Below are positions 34,101-44,695 of a stretch of 64,000 bases of DNA, in pieces (the first letter of the stretch is position 1; every line of letters begins with the position of its first letter). The DNA comes from Ramularia collo-cygni (lineage: Eukaryota > Ascomycota > Dothideomycetes > Mycosphaerellales > Mycosphaerellaceae). The notes under the pieces were generated by a model. It saw only the letters and a list, made by a program, of their open reading frames with translations, had not been told where the DNA came from and ran no database searches. The DNA lies in the NCBI RefSeq assembly GCF_900074925.1, contig NW_019716267.1, positions 558,001-622,000 on the forward strand, in the 5' to 3' direction. A program made the position numbers and the translations under genes.

Positions 34101-35355
34101 GCAAATGATGGACGAACAGGCAGAGGAATCAGAAGACGAGTATGCCGGCCTTGGAGGAGACGACTTTGTGGCCCCAGAGACCGAGCAGGATCGCGAAATG
34201 ATCGACTCCAGCCTGATTGACGTTGACGAACGCCAGATCGCAGCTCATTTCGCGGAGAAGCAACGTGTCGCCGATGAGGCTGCTGCAAGCAAGTTGTATA
34301 AAGACCTCATGACAGGCGGACTGCGGAGGAAGCAGGCAAACATGTTCGATCTGGATGATGACGAGGATGACGTTGCTTTGCGGAGGAGACAGATGAGGCA
34401 GCGGGAGGAGGCGAGGAAGCGGAAACTTTTGCTACAAGACGACAACATTGCTGGCCTTGCCCAGGGAAAGCATAGCAAAGGCAAGGACGCCTTTCTCAAA
34501 GCGATTGCTGACGACGATGAGCGGGATGACGATATCATGGATCTCTCGGGCGGCGAAGACGAAGACACGTCCGAAACGCAGACGGATAGCCAGCCTTCTC
34601 AGCAACCCGTGGCGCCTCTTCGCGAGGTTAGTGGGAACAAGCGACACCGTGAAGAGGACCCGGCCGACAGACCACCTGCGAAAGCTCGCCGCACAAAGAC
34701 CTCCGCTTTCAGGGCACCTACTTCGCTGCTCGAACTACAAGAGTCGGTCAGCTTCCTGCTGGAGGACACCCATGCCGCTCTTGCTGGTCCCACTGTGCTN
34801 GAACATTCAGAGTCTGAGCACGGCGACGAAAGGACAGACGAAGAAAAGACAGACGACGAAGACGAGGTCGATGAGGTCGAAGCCGAGCGTCAACGCCAGA
34901 ATGACGGAGGCTATGCTCCAGACCAAGGAGCCATGCCTCCGCCTCGACTTCCGGCTTCTGCTCGACGCACTGCACCTGGCTCAGGAGTCGTTGATCGCCT
35001 GTCACTGAAGAGGGCAGCGAGCACATCAGACAGCGCCCAAGGCCGCACGGCTTGGGCCGCCCCAGTCGGTGGCGGGTTCAAGGTCCCATCCCTGCTTCGT
35101 CGCGCCACAACGAACACGAGTGCCAACGAGCGCGGCGTTACGACTTCAAATGGTCTGTCGAGAGAGAACAGTGGAGTAAAGATTGGTGGCACGAAGAAGT
35201 CTTCGCTTGCGTATCAGGCACGCGCGGAAGAGCGCAAAGCCATTGTTGAAGCCGGTGCAAAGAGGAGGGCGGCGAACACTGCACATATAGCTGCGCTGAG
35301 GAGGAACGCTAGCAGCGGATTTTCTAAAGCGATGGCAGGGCAGTTTGAGGAATGA
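31126..35355 (+). CDS. MRC1: Mrc1/claspin, replication checkpoint mediator
   Basis: Travels with the replication fork and passes the Mec1/ATR signal to Rad53/Cds1. Single ORF of 1409 aa, strongly acidic, with long Glu/Asp runs and coiled coils (for example ~570-640). The conserved Mrc1 domain is at ~990-1140: ETEQDREMIDSSLIDVDER, GGLRRKQANMFDLDDDED, then GKDAFLKAIADDDERDDDIM. An S/TQ cluster of nine sites lies at ~790-862, the expected kinase target region. SVHDMIHSSRAAEL and SIFDRAKGVQKR are further conserved blocks. The first ~90 residues do not look conserved and the ATG lies only 23 bases from the PPR-like start, so the true start may be later (for example the ATG at 31432) or in a missed exon. 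Confidence 0.88.
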   Translation: MAGQHSMMCIFAQEPGRKIANAELGPSFASTSPNLPLTRVDALETQTSFSSRLPHPLRPTSITSCPARRNFLDLQDTGNTLLGDPRIHTYQLRDELGLDDADMAAHLLADVASPMNASLLETATQRSEDASSQPLRGLSETMDAVSSSHLEKNLIQGGSSLADXSPDRASESDEDSDIDIRRPMGRAARRMLGGSPKPQTQQSSMLSDDEDLYSATPRKNNHKSPSPPETDARSSLFVSPAKPGQDDNGSDEDLPANPTGSKQKLAAXVAEKRAERLAKEAEEAQQRSAFAHASSDLPDEIVENSREPVNSELERIMSDAAKPTRKASKKAMLEMERETQRMVRQQALAHQMKTKKKFTTNDLFAKFNYRPGGQVLAPKQPIDGDTTASSAPNSDMVDAVTREPVSTPPSSPPTPLDRQRALVEQGALSKLVPVREDSLNNIVDEDEGEELLSVHDMIHSSRAAELADTPAKAASEKKKGLRLARFGKKPVPLRQDDSSDDELEIVKELPSHLSIFDRAKGVQKRQHTDSAAIHILKHLAHAGTDAAHSGRRNKNNSRPSVNPQVLEAQLRLRAKEQARARQLERIAELKAKGIEVQTTEEREREAEEFENLLEKARQDAVNLRKAEKAADNEGKIVVSDDESEDEDYYDGSENDDDDERDGVQKEANEMVDEAADESEDEEEEDEDDIEQDREEDADELAEQEEVSPEADVPPLSPHIESAGTGDWEHQTPVVSRKPRKSHIVVDDEESDVEGPHNVTDAPPQSDDEDDDPFAAFNFGAAKTTKALMSPTQAFNATMQTPTQNTQQDSLDILAYLAPHSSALRPSIPVDMETQTQPGSQVNFVPGSQLPESQQVDLAWETQAPETPVSGMNRGASTVAVETPGWEPTQDDGLPTEWQARQEIERENNLESIAEHDTQSTVRLRISESPVPAPKRNRLVRGQRAVVDSSDEEDGADAQPAEAARKDVFREMAKRRKEALTTAEKAEAQREAKQMMDEQAEESEDEYAGLGGDDFVAPETEQDREMIDSSLIDVDERQIAAHFAEKQRVADEAAASKLYKDLMTGGLRRKQANMFDLDDDEDDVALRRRQMRQREEARKRKLLLQDDNIAGLAQGKHSKGKDAFLKAIADDDERDDDIMDLSGGEDEDTSETQTDSQPSQQPVAPLREVSGNKRHREEDPADRPPAKARRTKTSAFRAPTSLLELQESVSFLLEDTHAALAGPTVXEHSESEHGDERTDEEKTDDEDEVDEVEAERQRQNDGGYAPDQGAMPPPRLPASARRTAPGSGVVDRLSLKRAASTSDSAQGRTAWAAPVGGGFKVPSLLRRATTNTSANERGVTTSNGLSRENSGVKIGGTKKSSLAYQARAEERKAIVEAGAKRRAANTAHIAALRRNASSGFSKAMAGQFEE

Positions 35356-35570
35356 GGTTTGATTGGACTGAAGTCGGAAGCGTTTAGGAGTCCACGGTCG
35401 TTGTTTGGTAGACAGGATTGCATAGCAGCAAATGACGAGATCGTTATGACCTTTATGCTACGCTTCGCCACCTTTAATCGTCCATTTCACTGTCTGATCT
35501 ATGATGAAGAACCGAAAGCAACAAGTGCCTCCCGACGCATCTTCTCCGAATGACTATCAGGGGTCCCTTA

Positions 35571-37665
35571 TTATAGCTCCTCTTCTTTCTCCTGATGGCC
35601 GCTAACGCTCACCAGTCCGACTGTCGACCAATGCTTGCCATTATTGCCGAGCGCAGCATCAGATGCTTCAAGCCGGAACGCATGCTTCAATTCGACGGCG
35701 TCCATTATTTCGTCTGGTTCCGAGTTTGGTACCGTGTCTGCACCAGGTGGCGAATCCTCTACGACCCTTCGTTTCGGTGCGGTGCGCTCCCGAACATCCT
35801 GACTCTCAACCGAAGTCTTTCGCTTGCTTGCCATCTTCGAAGGCGTGGAACTTGATGGCTGGAATGTGCTGGAGCTGTTGGTAATTTCTGGGGTTCCCAT
35901 TTGCTTCTGGACGCGAGGCGAGCCTACAGGCGCAGGTCTTTCGTTAAGATTGCGTAGCATCAGCTGGTCGTGTCTGAAGTTGGGAGGTTCGGTGTAGAGG
36001 TGGCCGAAGAGGTAGGCCATTGAATGGTTCGCCGTCCAGTGCTTTTCAGGAACCGTAGTGCAGGGAAAGATGTCCTTCGGCTTGAATGCTTCGATGAGAG
36101 AGCATAATTCGCCATAAGATGAATGCCGGGAGTACGGGAACAGGATGTGCTTTGGCAGATTTCCGGACTGCTTCGGTGCTTCCTCAGGAGCATCGGCCTC
36201 CAATTTCGTCCTTGCCACTCGTTTTGCCAATGCGCTGACGATGTCCTCAGGCTTGAGATCTTCCATCTCCGGAGGCTCTTGAGACATCGCATCATCGGCG
36301 GTGTCGGGATGGATATCGGCCAGCTCCAGAGACACTGTGCCACGAGAAGACATCTCATCTTTGAGCAGCTTGATAACGCCTGCCCGAAGTTCTGGAAAGT
36401 CCTGGTATTTGGATGCTGAGCCTGCGGTCAGCACAGCTTCCACGTATATGGACAATCTCTGGGATCAATTACCTATCAATTCGACAAGCTCGATGATTTC
36501 ACTTTGATCTTGAAACTCAATCTCAATCTGTCGGTTCAAGTCATCTTCGCCGCCGCCTGCTCCAGGCTCTCGCATGGCTTTACCACTGGAGAAGCAAACT
36601 GTCAGCAATTTCAACGTACGAAACAAGCTCCAGCTTCTCTGACGTACCCATATCTGCTGATGATGGGAGTGATGCGAACGAATTCTGAAAATGGTCAGTA
36701 CTGCTCAGTCGCGCTCGTTTGCTCCGTGACTAACCCTCATTCCACACATAACACGAGGTTCCTTGTTCGCATGAGTGCACTTGGTGAGGCTCGCTGTCGG
36801 TAACGAGACAGCCTTGCTGNGCGTGATTGCCGACCGAGCTCGTGATGAGCTTGAAGAATTCCGATGCTCTTGGCTCCTTGCTGTTGCCGAGCGCTCCGTA
36901 CACGCCATACTTGTATTGATCTGCATGAATGCGAGTGTCGAGGTACGTGGCGATAGCTGACCATACGTCTTCGTACCCAAACGTCCAACAGTTGAGATAG
37001 AAAACAGTGTCCTTTGGGTATTGCGATACCTTGCTGATGAGTTCTGCAATCCCTTGCGCTTTTGATGGAAAGCTCTGATAGGGATCTGTCTTGTTTGCGA
37101 ATGTGGTGTCGAGGTATATCGTGTCTAGCTGCTTATGTGGATCTTTGTTGTCGTGGCGCAGATACTGATTGAGAAATGGATATCGTGAGAGAGAGTGCAC
37201 CCACCACTGTTCTGATCGGACGTCGCCGGTATACAAGATGGCTTTGGCATCTTTTCCATCACCCTCAATCAAGAAGGAGACGGCGCCTGCGCAGTGATTT
37301 GCGTCAAATAGTGTGACCCGGATTCTGTAGCCGTCTGAAAGCTCGATCCATGTCGGAACTTCGAGAGGTACCGGCTTCAGCAGCTTCTTCAAATGCTTGT
37401 ACGTTTGGGTCCTGGTCTCAGTCAAACCGTTTGCAAAGTTCATTCTGGTTGGATACTTCTCAAGTCTCAGAAGCATTTCCCTGGTGGCGGATGAGCAATA
37501 GATGAAGGGTCCGCCATATGAAGGCGAGTCAAGACCGATTAAATGGTCAGTGTGGATGTGTGAAAGGAAGTTGGCCAGTGACGGGACTGTGGAGCCATCA
37601 TTGAGGCGGAAACGGTCAATTCGAATGCGTGGGAATTCGGGTAGGTGGCCGTCAAATGTCGACAT
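35571..37665 (-). CDS. Artemis/Pso2-like metallo-beta-lactamase DNA repair nuclease
   Basis: Beta-CASP nuclease that opens or trims DNA ends and processes interstrand crosslinks. Exons 37665-36735, 36684-36648 (only 37 nt), 36585-36473 and 36421-35571 all join in frame to give about 643 aa. The metal site HxHxDH is at residues 36-41 (SHIHTDH). DANHCAG with D121 and H124, and YTGDVR with D148, follow. The C-terminal DRMBL motif FPYSRHSSYGELC is at ~455-467, followed by the segment FKPKDIFPCT. A Lys/Ser-rich tail ends the protein. Domain order and HSSY fit Artemis (DCLRE1C) better than yeast Pso2. It is convergent with Mrc1. Confidence 0.88.
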
Positions 37666-38111
37666 TGCAAAGCGCCACCATATCCTGCTATGATGCAGAA
37701 TCGTGCTTCAAGCACACGAGATATGTGGGTGAAGTTCTCGAAACAAGTTGTTCAATTAGTTGCTACAAGTCTGTCGCGCGCGTCTGTTTCGGTGTTATTG
37801 CGATGGAAGGAGAAGGAAGGAGCCATGGTGGGTGAGGTAGTTTCGCTCGGAGCTAGCGCCGGAGAGTGGGGCCTTAACAAAGGCGCCGACTCCCTCTCAT
37901 CGCCAAAGGTCCAACCCAAGTCTGTTGGAGTCACATGCCAGATGCCAGGCTAAACTACTAGGGGACGTCAAGCTATAAGGCGTTTGATGCCTGTCGTACA
38001 CCAGGACAAGCGAAATATCATCCAATTCGATTCTACAACCGAAGCATCATCGTGACAGGAACCACTCTCAGCAAGCGCCTCTACTGGCAGAGAAGTACGA
38101 ACATGCTGGAA
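37666..38111. other. Intergenic, 5' of the Artemis-like gene
   Basis: About 0.45 kb between two minus-strand genes. No ORF of substance; presumed promoter of the Artemis-like gene. Confidence 0.4.
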
Positions 38112-38954
38112 CTATGAGTTCCACATACTTCTCTTCCAATATCCGTAGGCAAGCATTTCCGCTTTCGAGAACCACCTGCCCTTGTGGCATCCGAAGCGCC
38201 AGTCCTTGCCTCTCGCGCTGAACAACTTCCTGGAATGACAAGGTTGCTCTCTGTTTTTAGACTCCATGGTGCTCTCATTCGATATTTCTCCTCTGGTTCG
38301 CTTGTACTCATCCCATCTGTCGAAGTCATCGGCTGTAGGAGCTACTCCATTTTTGCCCCACCTGAAGTATTCCGTATGCTGGCTAACATGGTTTACCACA
38401 AATCCCGTGGCATGCTGGTCCTCATCGTTGCCGAGAAGACCAAAGAACTCGATGATAGCTTCTGCAATGTAGAATCCAGTGCCGCAGGTTTTGACTCCAT
38501 AATAAGCGACAGTTGGGCGCATATTGAGTATGATTGACCGTTTGTTCCATTTCACGTCAAGCTCCTTATTTGGCATGAACGGACGTACCTCCTCCCTCAG
38601 CATTTCCTTCACGCGGTTCTTCAGGCNCTCCTCGCTGCCCTTTGGTGGGACTATGTCGCTGTTGTCATCGACAGGGCCGCATGACCAGGCGTCGATATGA
38701 GCAGCGAAGCAAAACTCTTCATCGAGCGGAACATACACGCAGACGCAATTCCAGCAGTTGGCCGTTCCGATGGAGTAAGTCTTGGTGCCGTCTGTACCCC
38801 AGAATGGAATCTTGAAAATGCCTCCCTGTGACTGATCGAGGAAGATGAATTGGTTGTGCTTGATTTTCTCCATCTTGAAGATGTACGACCGGTTGTATTG
38901 AATGTGATTGAGTTCATGACCCAATTTTTCAGAATGACCAGAGGCGACAAACAA
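38112..38954 (-). CDS. Unrecognised protein, first exon not resolved
   Basis: The frame is open from about 39009 down to the stop at 38112, and it looks coding: FIFLDQSQGGIFKIPFWG, TYSIGTANCWNCVCVYVPLD and HIDAW. The first in-frame ATG is only at 38873, while clearly protein-like sequence (HELNHIQYNRSYIFK) lies upstream of it. No ATG precedes it in this frame before a stop, so an upstream exon is likely. The ~255-280 aa product has no signal peptide, membrane segment or catalytic motif that I can name. The C-terminus is rich in Trp, Lys and Arg. Probably a lineage-restricted fungal protein. Confidence 0.55.
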   Translation of the reverse strand: MFVASGHSEKLGHELNHIQYNRSYIFKMEKIKHNQFIFLDQSQGGIFKIPFWGTDGTKTYSIGTANCWNCVCVYVPLDEEFCFAAHIDAWSCGPVDDNSDIVPPKGSEEXLKNRVKEMLREEVRPFMPNKELDVKWNKRSIILNMRPTVAYYGVKTCGTGFYIAEAIIEFFGLLGNDEDQHATGFVVNHVSQHTEYFRWGKNGVAPTADDFDRWDEYKRTRGEISNESTMESKNREQPCHSRKLFSARGKDWRFGCHKGRWFSKAEMLAYGYWKRSMWNS

Positions 38955-39717
38955 ACGAAGCGAAGCGGAATGAAGGATCGTGCCATTTCTTCTACAGTCG
39001 AAGTGGCTTCATGGCTGCGTTGCATGTCTTGCATGAAAGTTGCCAGCTTCACTGACCCAGCAGTGAATGGAGAGGGAAAAAGGCAAGGATGCATGTGCAA
39101 CTTACTTTGGTATGAAACTGGTGGCGATGCAGGTACTTTGTCTGTCAAAATATGAGTACACCCTCTGCTTCAAGACTCCAAGCGTGCGATAAGACATTCG
39201 CATCTCCGCAAGGCTTCTTCTTCTTGCACTCATAGCTACCTGTCCGCGAGCGTAGTTGTCGTTCCACTACAAGGAGAGGCTTCAACCTTCAATAAAACTG
39301 CGCTTGAAGCAAGCGAAGCAGCAGTGTCTAGTAAGCTCTCGATGGCCGAGATACCACATTGTCGAGTGCTGATTCGAATGGACGATTCCTGGGCCGAAGA
39401 TATGACATCCTTTGTGAATAAATGATCCGAAGCATTTAGTGACGGTACACGACCGTGCCGCATCGGCATCAAATGGGCAGCGCGATTTTCAGAGAAGCGG
39501 GGATGGACAGAGAAGACGCTCTGGATTGAGAGTTGGTGTAGATGGAGGGAAGGGTTACTTTTGGGTTGTAGATAGCAAAAGAAAACAATATCGTCGGCCT
39601 CAACTGTTCGGCTGCTTGGGAGGTGAGATCGGAGACCAACGTCATCACCGGCCCGACGAAGAGCTTCAGACATTGGGAACGCTTGCAAAGCTGTCTCTGT
39701 CCTCACATCAGCCCAAA
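38955..39717. other. Divergent 5' region with probable missing exon
   Basis: Lies between the unknown minus-strand gene and MCR1. It should contain the missing first exon of the minus-strand gene and the MCR1 promoter. The minus ORF 39236-39706 (156 aa) has no domain and covers the MCR1 5' leader, so I do not call it. Confidence 0.4.
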
Positions 39718-41072
39718 ATGTTTTCCACCAAGCTGTTCAGACCAGCGCAGCAGCTGTCCAGTGTAAGAATTCCTCAAAATCGGTTGGACAAGCGGCTTTC
39801 AACTGACATTCCACGCTCGCAGCATGTTAGACGATACGCTTCGGAAGCCCCAAAGAGTGGCGGCAGCAACACCATTCTATACGCCCTCGGCGGTGCCGGT
39901 CTCCTCGGTGGTGGCTACTATACATTTGCGGGCGGAAAAAAAGATCCAGTTGCTGTAGCGATTGAACGCACTGCGCCAGAGTATGAAAATGTCCCTGCGA
40001 AGATGGGAGGACCTCCAGACAAAGTCTTCATTGGCGGCGGTAAGGCAGCAGAGATGAGATACAAGGCACGATTGGTTCTGATGTGTCGTAGATCAAGGCT
40101 TCATTGGTCTGGTCTTGGATAAGGTGGAGAAGATCAACTACAATACCAGCAAGTTCCGCTTCAAGTTCGATAACCCGGACGCTGTGAGCGGACTCACAGT
40201 CGCTAGCGCACTTGTGACAAAGTACAAAGGAGAGGGGGATGAGAAGCCAACCATTCGGCCGTATACACCAACCAGCGATGAAGGTCAGTGAAGAGACGGG
40301 AGCTGGAAGATTTGTAGTCACTGACGCATTGCACAGAGGAGAGAGGCTACATGGATCTGATCGTGAAGAAGTACAAGGGCGGCAAGATGTCTGAGCATGT
40401 TCACGCCATGGAGCCTGGTCAAACGCTTGAAATGAAGGGGCCTATCCCCAAGTACAATTGGGAGGCTAACAAGCACGACCACATCGCACTCCTTGCGGGT
40501 GGCACCGGAATCACACCCATGTAAGTACGGTCAAGGAAAAAGGCATCCCACGCAGGTATCGAAAGACAAGGCCAACGAGGATATCTCTACGCATTTGTAA
40601 ACTGCTGGATTATCGGAGCCATGATATCATATTCTGTCCGCCCCGAATGTCTGACATACCGCTGACCCTTCTGTCCTTTACTTATAGGTACCAACTCGCT
40701 CGCCAAATCTTCAAGAACCCTGCCGATAAGACAAAGGTCACACTCGTCTTCGGTAACATCTCTGAGGAGGATATCCTACTGAAGAACGAATTCGAGGAAC
40801 TAGAAAAGAACTTCCCGGACCGATTCCGCGCCTTTTATGTCCTCGACAACCCGCCTGAGAAATGGCAGGGTGGCAAGGGATTCATCAACAAGGAACTCAT
40901 CAGCAAGGTTGCTCCAGCATCGAGCGAAGAGAACGTCAAGCTCTTTGTTTGCGGTCCTCCAGGATTGGTCAAGGCGATTGCAGGACCCAAGAAGAGCCCT
41001 GCAGATCAGGGCGAGCTTGCTGGAATCCTCAAGGAGCTTGGATATACCAAAGACCAGGTCTTTAAGTTCTAA
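39718..41072 (+). CDS. MCR1: Mcr1, mitochondrial NADH-cytochrome b5 reductase
   Basis: FAD enzyme that passes electrons from NADH to cytochrome b5 and, in yeast, helps recycle erythroascorbate. It is held in the outer membrane and intermembrane space. Four exons join in frame: 39718-40039, 40092-40283, 40337-40520 and 40688-41072, giving about 360 aa. An Arg-rich presequence precedes a membrane anchor (ILYALGGAGLLGGGYY, residues ~53-68). FAD-binding motifs are RPYTPTSDEE and GGKMSEHVHAM. NADH-binding motifs are GGTGITPMYQLARQI and VCGPPGLVKAI, and it ends in the typical KDQVFKF. Intron 3 is longer (167 nt) than the others. Confidence 0.95.
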
Positions 41073-41903
41073 GTGTCGCGCGTGTTCTGACAATACCTCA
41101 GCGAAAATCTGTACAATCACCCAGTTAGAAGAACGAATATGGTGTACATTGTTGTCATTGGCATACACCAGAATAGAGAGCACGACACTAATCGTGCTCA
41201 TCAGGCTTCGACCGCAGAATCCATTCTCTTTTTGAGCATTCACGACGTGTTATGGACTGCTCTGCTGATTGAATTTTGCTCTCAATCTGCTGCGACCTCC
41301 TGAAATGCAAGGCTGAGCACCTCCGTACCACCGCTGGCGACGACCGTTATCCTTATTCCAGATCTTCATCAGCTGTCATCAGTGCATTATCGATGCTTAT
41401 GAGGAGTTTGCGAGCCAAACCGATACACTAGTCGCAGTCACTCGATGTATCGCTGCGGGACACGTTCCCGTGATCAGTCTAACCTTTTACAAAACCTGGG
41501 AGTGAACCATACCAAGGCCATCCTGGCCTGTATTAGCACCTCTCTGGCGCTTGTGCCTTTTGTCTTCTACAAATATGGTGGTGAGATCAGGAGCACGAGC
41601 AATTTTGATCGAGTTGTGAGTTGAGATGCATCGCTTTGCTTGCTTCAAGCCTTGGAAGAGAATGTGTAGAGACAGCACGCACTGTCATGAATGAGAGATC
41701 CGCAGTCTTCGTCACAAGTTGGTCCCAATGCTCGTGAACATCAATGCTTATTGTTATGCAGCACCAATGTGCCAAGTACTGGATTGACGTCAGCTTTGAT
41801 AAGCGACTTTCACATGCCACGATGCGGACCGCAAAGCTTCGACCTTCAACACCGCAGCCTCGGACAGCTAACCATGCTTTGACTTGACACATCAGCTTCA
41901 ACA
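41073..41903. other. Intergenic
   Basis: About 0.8 kb between two plus-strand genes. Short ORFs on both strands lack family features. Nothing else is seen. Confidence 0.4.
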
Positions 41904-42722
41904 ATGGCACAGCGCCTCCCTGGCGGAGGATTTATCCTCTCACCACCCGCGTCTTCAATAGCATCGTCCAATACAAATGCCGTCCTCCCACAACCCCGCG
42001 ACTCGCCTCTCCGACCAGGCGGCAGCAAAGAAGGCACCTTCATCCGCTATGTCGACCAGCAGCTCCTACACATTCAACGCCGATACGCGAAACGCACAAC
42101 GCCATCCTCCTCCAACCCTCTTGCAAATGCCGATCGCGAGAAGGCAGATACTTGGGGCGATGTGCGTGGCTACGCGTCAATGAAAGAGGCGTGTAAAGAT
42201 TTCGAGGAGTTGATGGGTGTCGTGTGGGTCAGTGGAACCCCGAGTTTGCAGGTGCCTTATTTGATCAACATTGCGCTTTTGGTGCAAGGGGTTGTGCAAG
42301 GTATGCCGCCGAGTCCGAGGACTCTGTTTAGATTACTTGGGAAGCTGGACTTTGCGTTTGCGAGTCTTTTGCAAGGGAGAGATGTTGAGAGTGGAGAGCG
42401 ACTGCCTGGTTTCGTGGGGAGAGGTGTTAGTGGGACGGAGAAGGTGAGGATACGGAGCTTGGTTGAAAGGACGAGGTTGGATGTTATGGAGGCTTTCAAG
42501 AAGGGAGATTTTGAAGATGAGCCGTATGAGGAGACGGCGACGGATATTGATACTGATATGGAAGGTCTGCTGGTGCTTGAGGGAGATGATCATGAGCAGA
42601 GGACAGAAGAGGACGAAAGCTTCGATATGCAGATTGCGAGGGTGTATGATCGCACTATGGTGGAGCTTGGAGACAGTCTGGCCCAACCAGATATTGGAAT
42701 CATCACCGAGGGGAGAGGTTGA
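41904..42722 (+). CDS. Conserved fungal protein of unknown function
   Basis: Single exon of 272 aa. A Ser/Pro-rich start is followed by a compact helical domain at ~48-195. It contains GTFIRYVDQQLLHIQRRYAK, the segment WVSGTPSLQVPYLINIALLV, then LFRLLGKLDFAFASLLQGRD and EKVRIRSLVERTRLDVME. These blocks look strongly conserved and I believe orthologues occur across Pezizomycotina, but I cannot name the family. The tail is acidic. There is no signal peptide or metal or nucleotide motif. Helical, nuclear or cytosolic by appearance only. Confidence 0.72.
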   Translation: MAQRLPGGGFILSPPASSIASSNTNAVLPQPRDSPLRPGGSKEGTFIRYVDQQLLHIQRRYAKRTTPSSSNPLANADREKADTWGDVRGYASMKEACKDFEELMGVVWVSGTPSLQVPYLINIALLVQGVVQGMPPSPRTLFRLLGKLDFAFASLLQGRDVESGERLPGFVGRGVSGTEKVRIRSLVERTRLDVMEAFKKGDFEDEPYEETATDIDTDMEGLLVLEGDDHEQRTEEDESFDMQIARVYDRTMVELGDSLAQPDIGIITEGRG

Positions 42723-43502
42723 AGATTATGCGGGACTATCGGCAATCAGAGACACACGGACTGTGTCATGCCCCATCACGACGCATCTTGAGTCTGCATT
42801 CGTAAACACATGACGCTTCCAAGCACGGCATACTTCAAGACCTCCGCAGAGACATGTCTGCCGAAAGCTTGAACGTACGCGGGACCAACGGCGTCCTGAA
42901 CGACGGAGCAACGAATGAGAAAGAATCACCGAAACAGCCTAACAAGAGCCATATCATCCAATAGTCAAATCTTGTATCAACTACAAGTCAGAGATGGGGA
43001 TGTTGCCCTCTTGAAGCTCATTCTGGAGACCACATGCAGCAGCGAGGAAGAGATCTGGCTGAAGATATTCCCCCCAGACCTGAACGACATACCGTCCAAA
43101 AGGCCGAGACTGGACAGGGCCACAGTTCTGACTGTCCTCGGAAAGTTTTCCGGCAAGTCGCCAGTCTTTTCATTGCATCACTTGGAGTTCAGAATGAGGC
43201 TAGCTCTACTATCGCGTCTCCACGAAGGATGAGAGATCCAACGTCTACAGATCAGAGGCTCTTGCGAAGCTTAAGATATCGGGGCTTTACAAATGCTGTG
43301 GTGACCCGATATGCATATTCATCGTCATGTCTCGCCCGCGACGGTCTGCTCCAGGCAGACGTCGTCGTGAGAGCGAAGAGCATGACCATAGTTGTGCTAT
43401 GCTAGAAAGATAAGTCGTTCTCCAGACCAGCATAACATCATGCTCATGTCATGAAATAAAGATCGTCCGCATAGGCCAGTCATTCAAGCATCTTGACTTA
43501 AT
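42723..43502. other. Convergent intergenic region, one weak ORF
   Basis: An ORF at 42915-43232 (plus, 105 aa) contains a stretch with ordinary codon use (VALLKLILETTCSSEEEIWL) but no ATG-linked family features. It may be a small gene or a remnant, and support is too weak to call it. Confidence 0.3.
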
Positions 43503-44017
43503 TTAGTAAGTCTGATGCTTCTTGACCTCTTCCCACAACTTCTCGTCCTTCTCCACGCGCACCTCAGTGCTCGTGTCAAGCTCAACCACACGGCGGAGAT
43601 CCATCTCCTTGGCGAGGAGAGGCTTGACGTAAGGGTCGAAGGTCTGCCAGTAGGGGTTCTCGAGATGGTACCTATTACAGACAATCAATCATCAACTCCC
43701 GACGAAGAGAACAGTGATTAGAAAGGAAGGGAAAAACTTACTTCTGGCTGGACTCCTCAGCATAACGCTCCACAATGGTGAAGGCGCGTGGGTCTTTGGT
43801 ATCTTGGCTCACGAACCTATCATTCAATCAATCAATCGTTAGCTTCCTGAATTGCAAAATGAAGTGAGGTGAAGAGAAGGGAGGAAAAATCCTACCAAGA
43901 CAAACACTCCTTGTCTTTGCTGTAGACTTGGCTTGCTTCTTGGAGCTTGGCGATGAGTTTCTTGATGTCTTCGGCATTGTCGTTGGCGTAGAGGTGGACG
44001 ACGATTACGTAGACCAT
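43503..44017 (-). CDS. Small ABM-domain (antibiotic biosynthesis monooxygenase-like) protein
   Basis: Exons 44017-43896, 43816-43742 and 43671-43503 give 121 aa; both introns end in ATAG. The ferredoxin-like ABM fold is suggested by a beta-strand start (VYVIVVHLYA), the helix EDIKKLIAKLQEASQVYSKD, then CLSW and FVSQDTKDPRAFTIVERYAE, and finally YHLENPYWQTFDPYV. Fungal members include quinone-forming monooxygenases and many proteins of unknown role. No biosynthetic neighbours are present, so the substrate is unknown. Cytosolic. Confidence 0.8.
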
Positions 44018-44695
44018 TGTTGAAGGATTGGTTGGATGTGTCGGTGTGGTGGAAAGTTGTTGGTGTTTTGGTTGAGTTGAGTTGGATGAGTTTGAGTTTT
44101 TGGTGTGGTTTGATGTTGAGGTGGAGATGGTGGATAAAGTATGCAGAATTGAAATGCTGGTGACGTAGGTGCAGGGGTTGTTTGCGATGAACGGCAGGTA
44201 CGCTGGTGAGTGAAGCCTGCGATTTGAAGTGAAGTCAACTTACCTAGGTGANAGTGAATGAAAGCGGTTGATTATGCCCTGATTTGCAGCCTTGTGTTAC
44301 ACGGACCGATCTGCCTCATTGGGACTCGGGGTGCATCGATACCGCTTGAAATGGGTAAATATTGTACCATGGCTACAATTCCAGATTGTGTGTTCAAAGA
44401 TCTTCTCACATCGACCACCTCACTCATGCTCTGAGTTCCAGGATTGCCTAGGAATGACCTAACGTGTTCATCTCATTAGCTTCGCGTGGGAGGACAAATC
44501 CTACGTGCACAGACGGCAGATCACATGCATTAGTGCGCATGCCCATAAATTTATTGCAATCATATCCATTTCCGCAGCTATTGGGTATCATGTCGTCTCA
44601 TCATATTATCGTTGTAGAATGTAAAAGGTGTCTTCCGCTTGTGTCGCACATTCAAGAATCCATATCTTGTCTCTCGCGTTGGATGGTGTAGGTTG
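44018..44695. other. Intergenic, 5' of the ABM gene
   Basis: About 0.7 kb between two minus-strand genes. A T/G-rich leader directly precedes the ABM start. No gene seen; the ORFs at 44464-44691 (plus) and 44005-44238 (minus) lack features. Confidence 0.4.

Noticed and set aside
39236..39706. Minus-strand ORF of 156 aa before MCR1
   Set aside because: No domain and it covers the expected MCR1 leader; likely chance.
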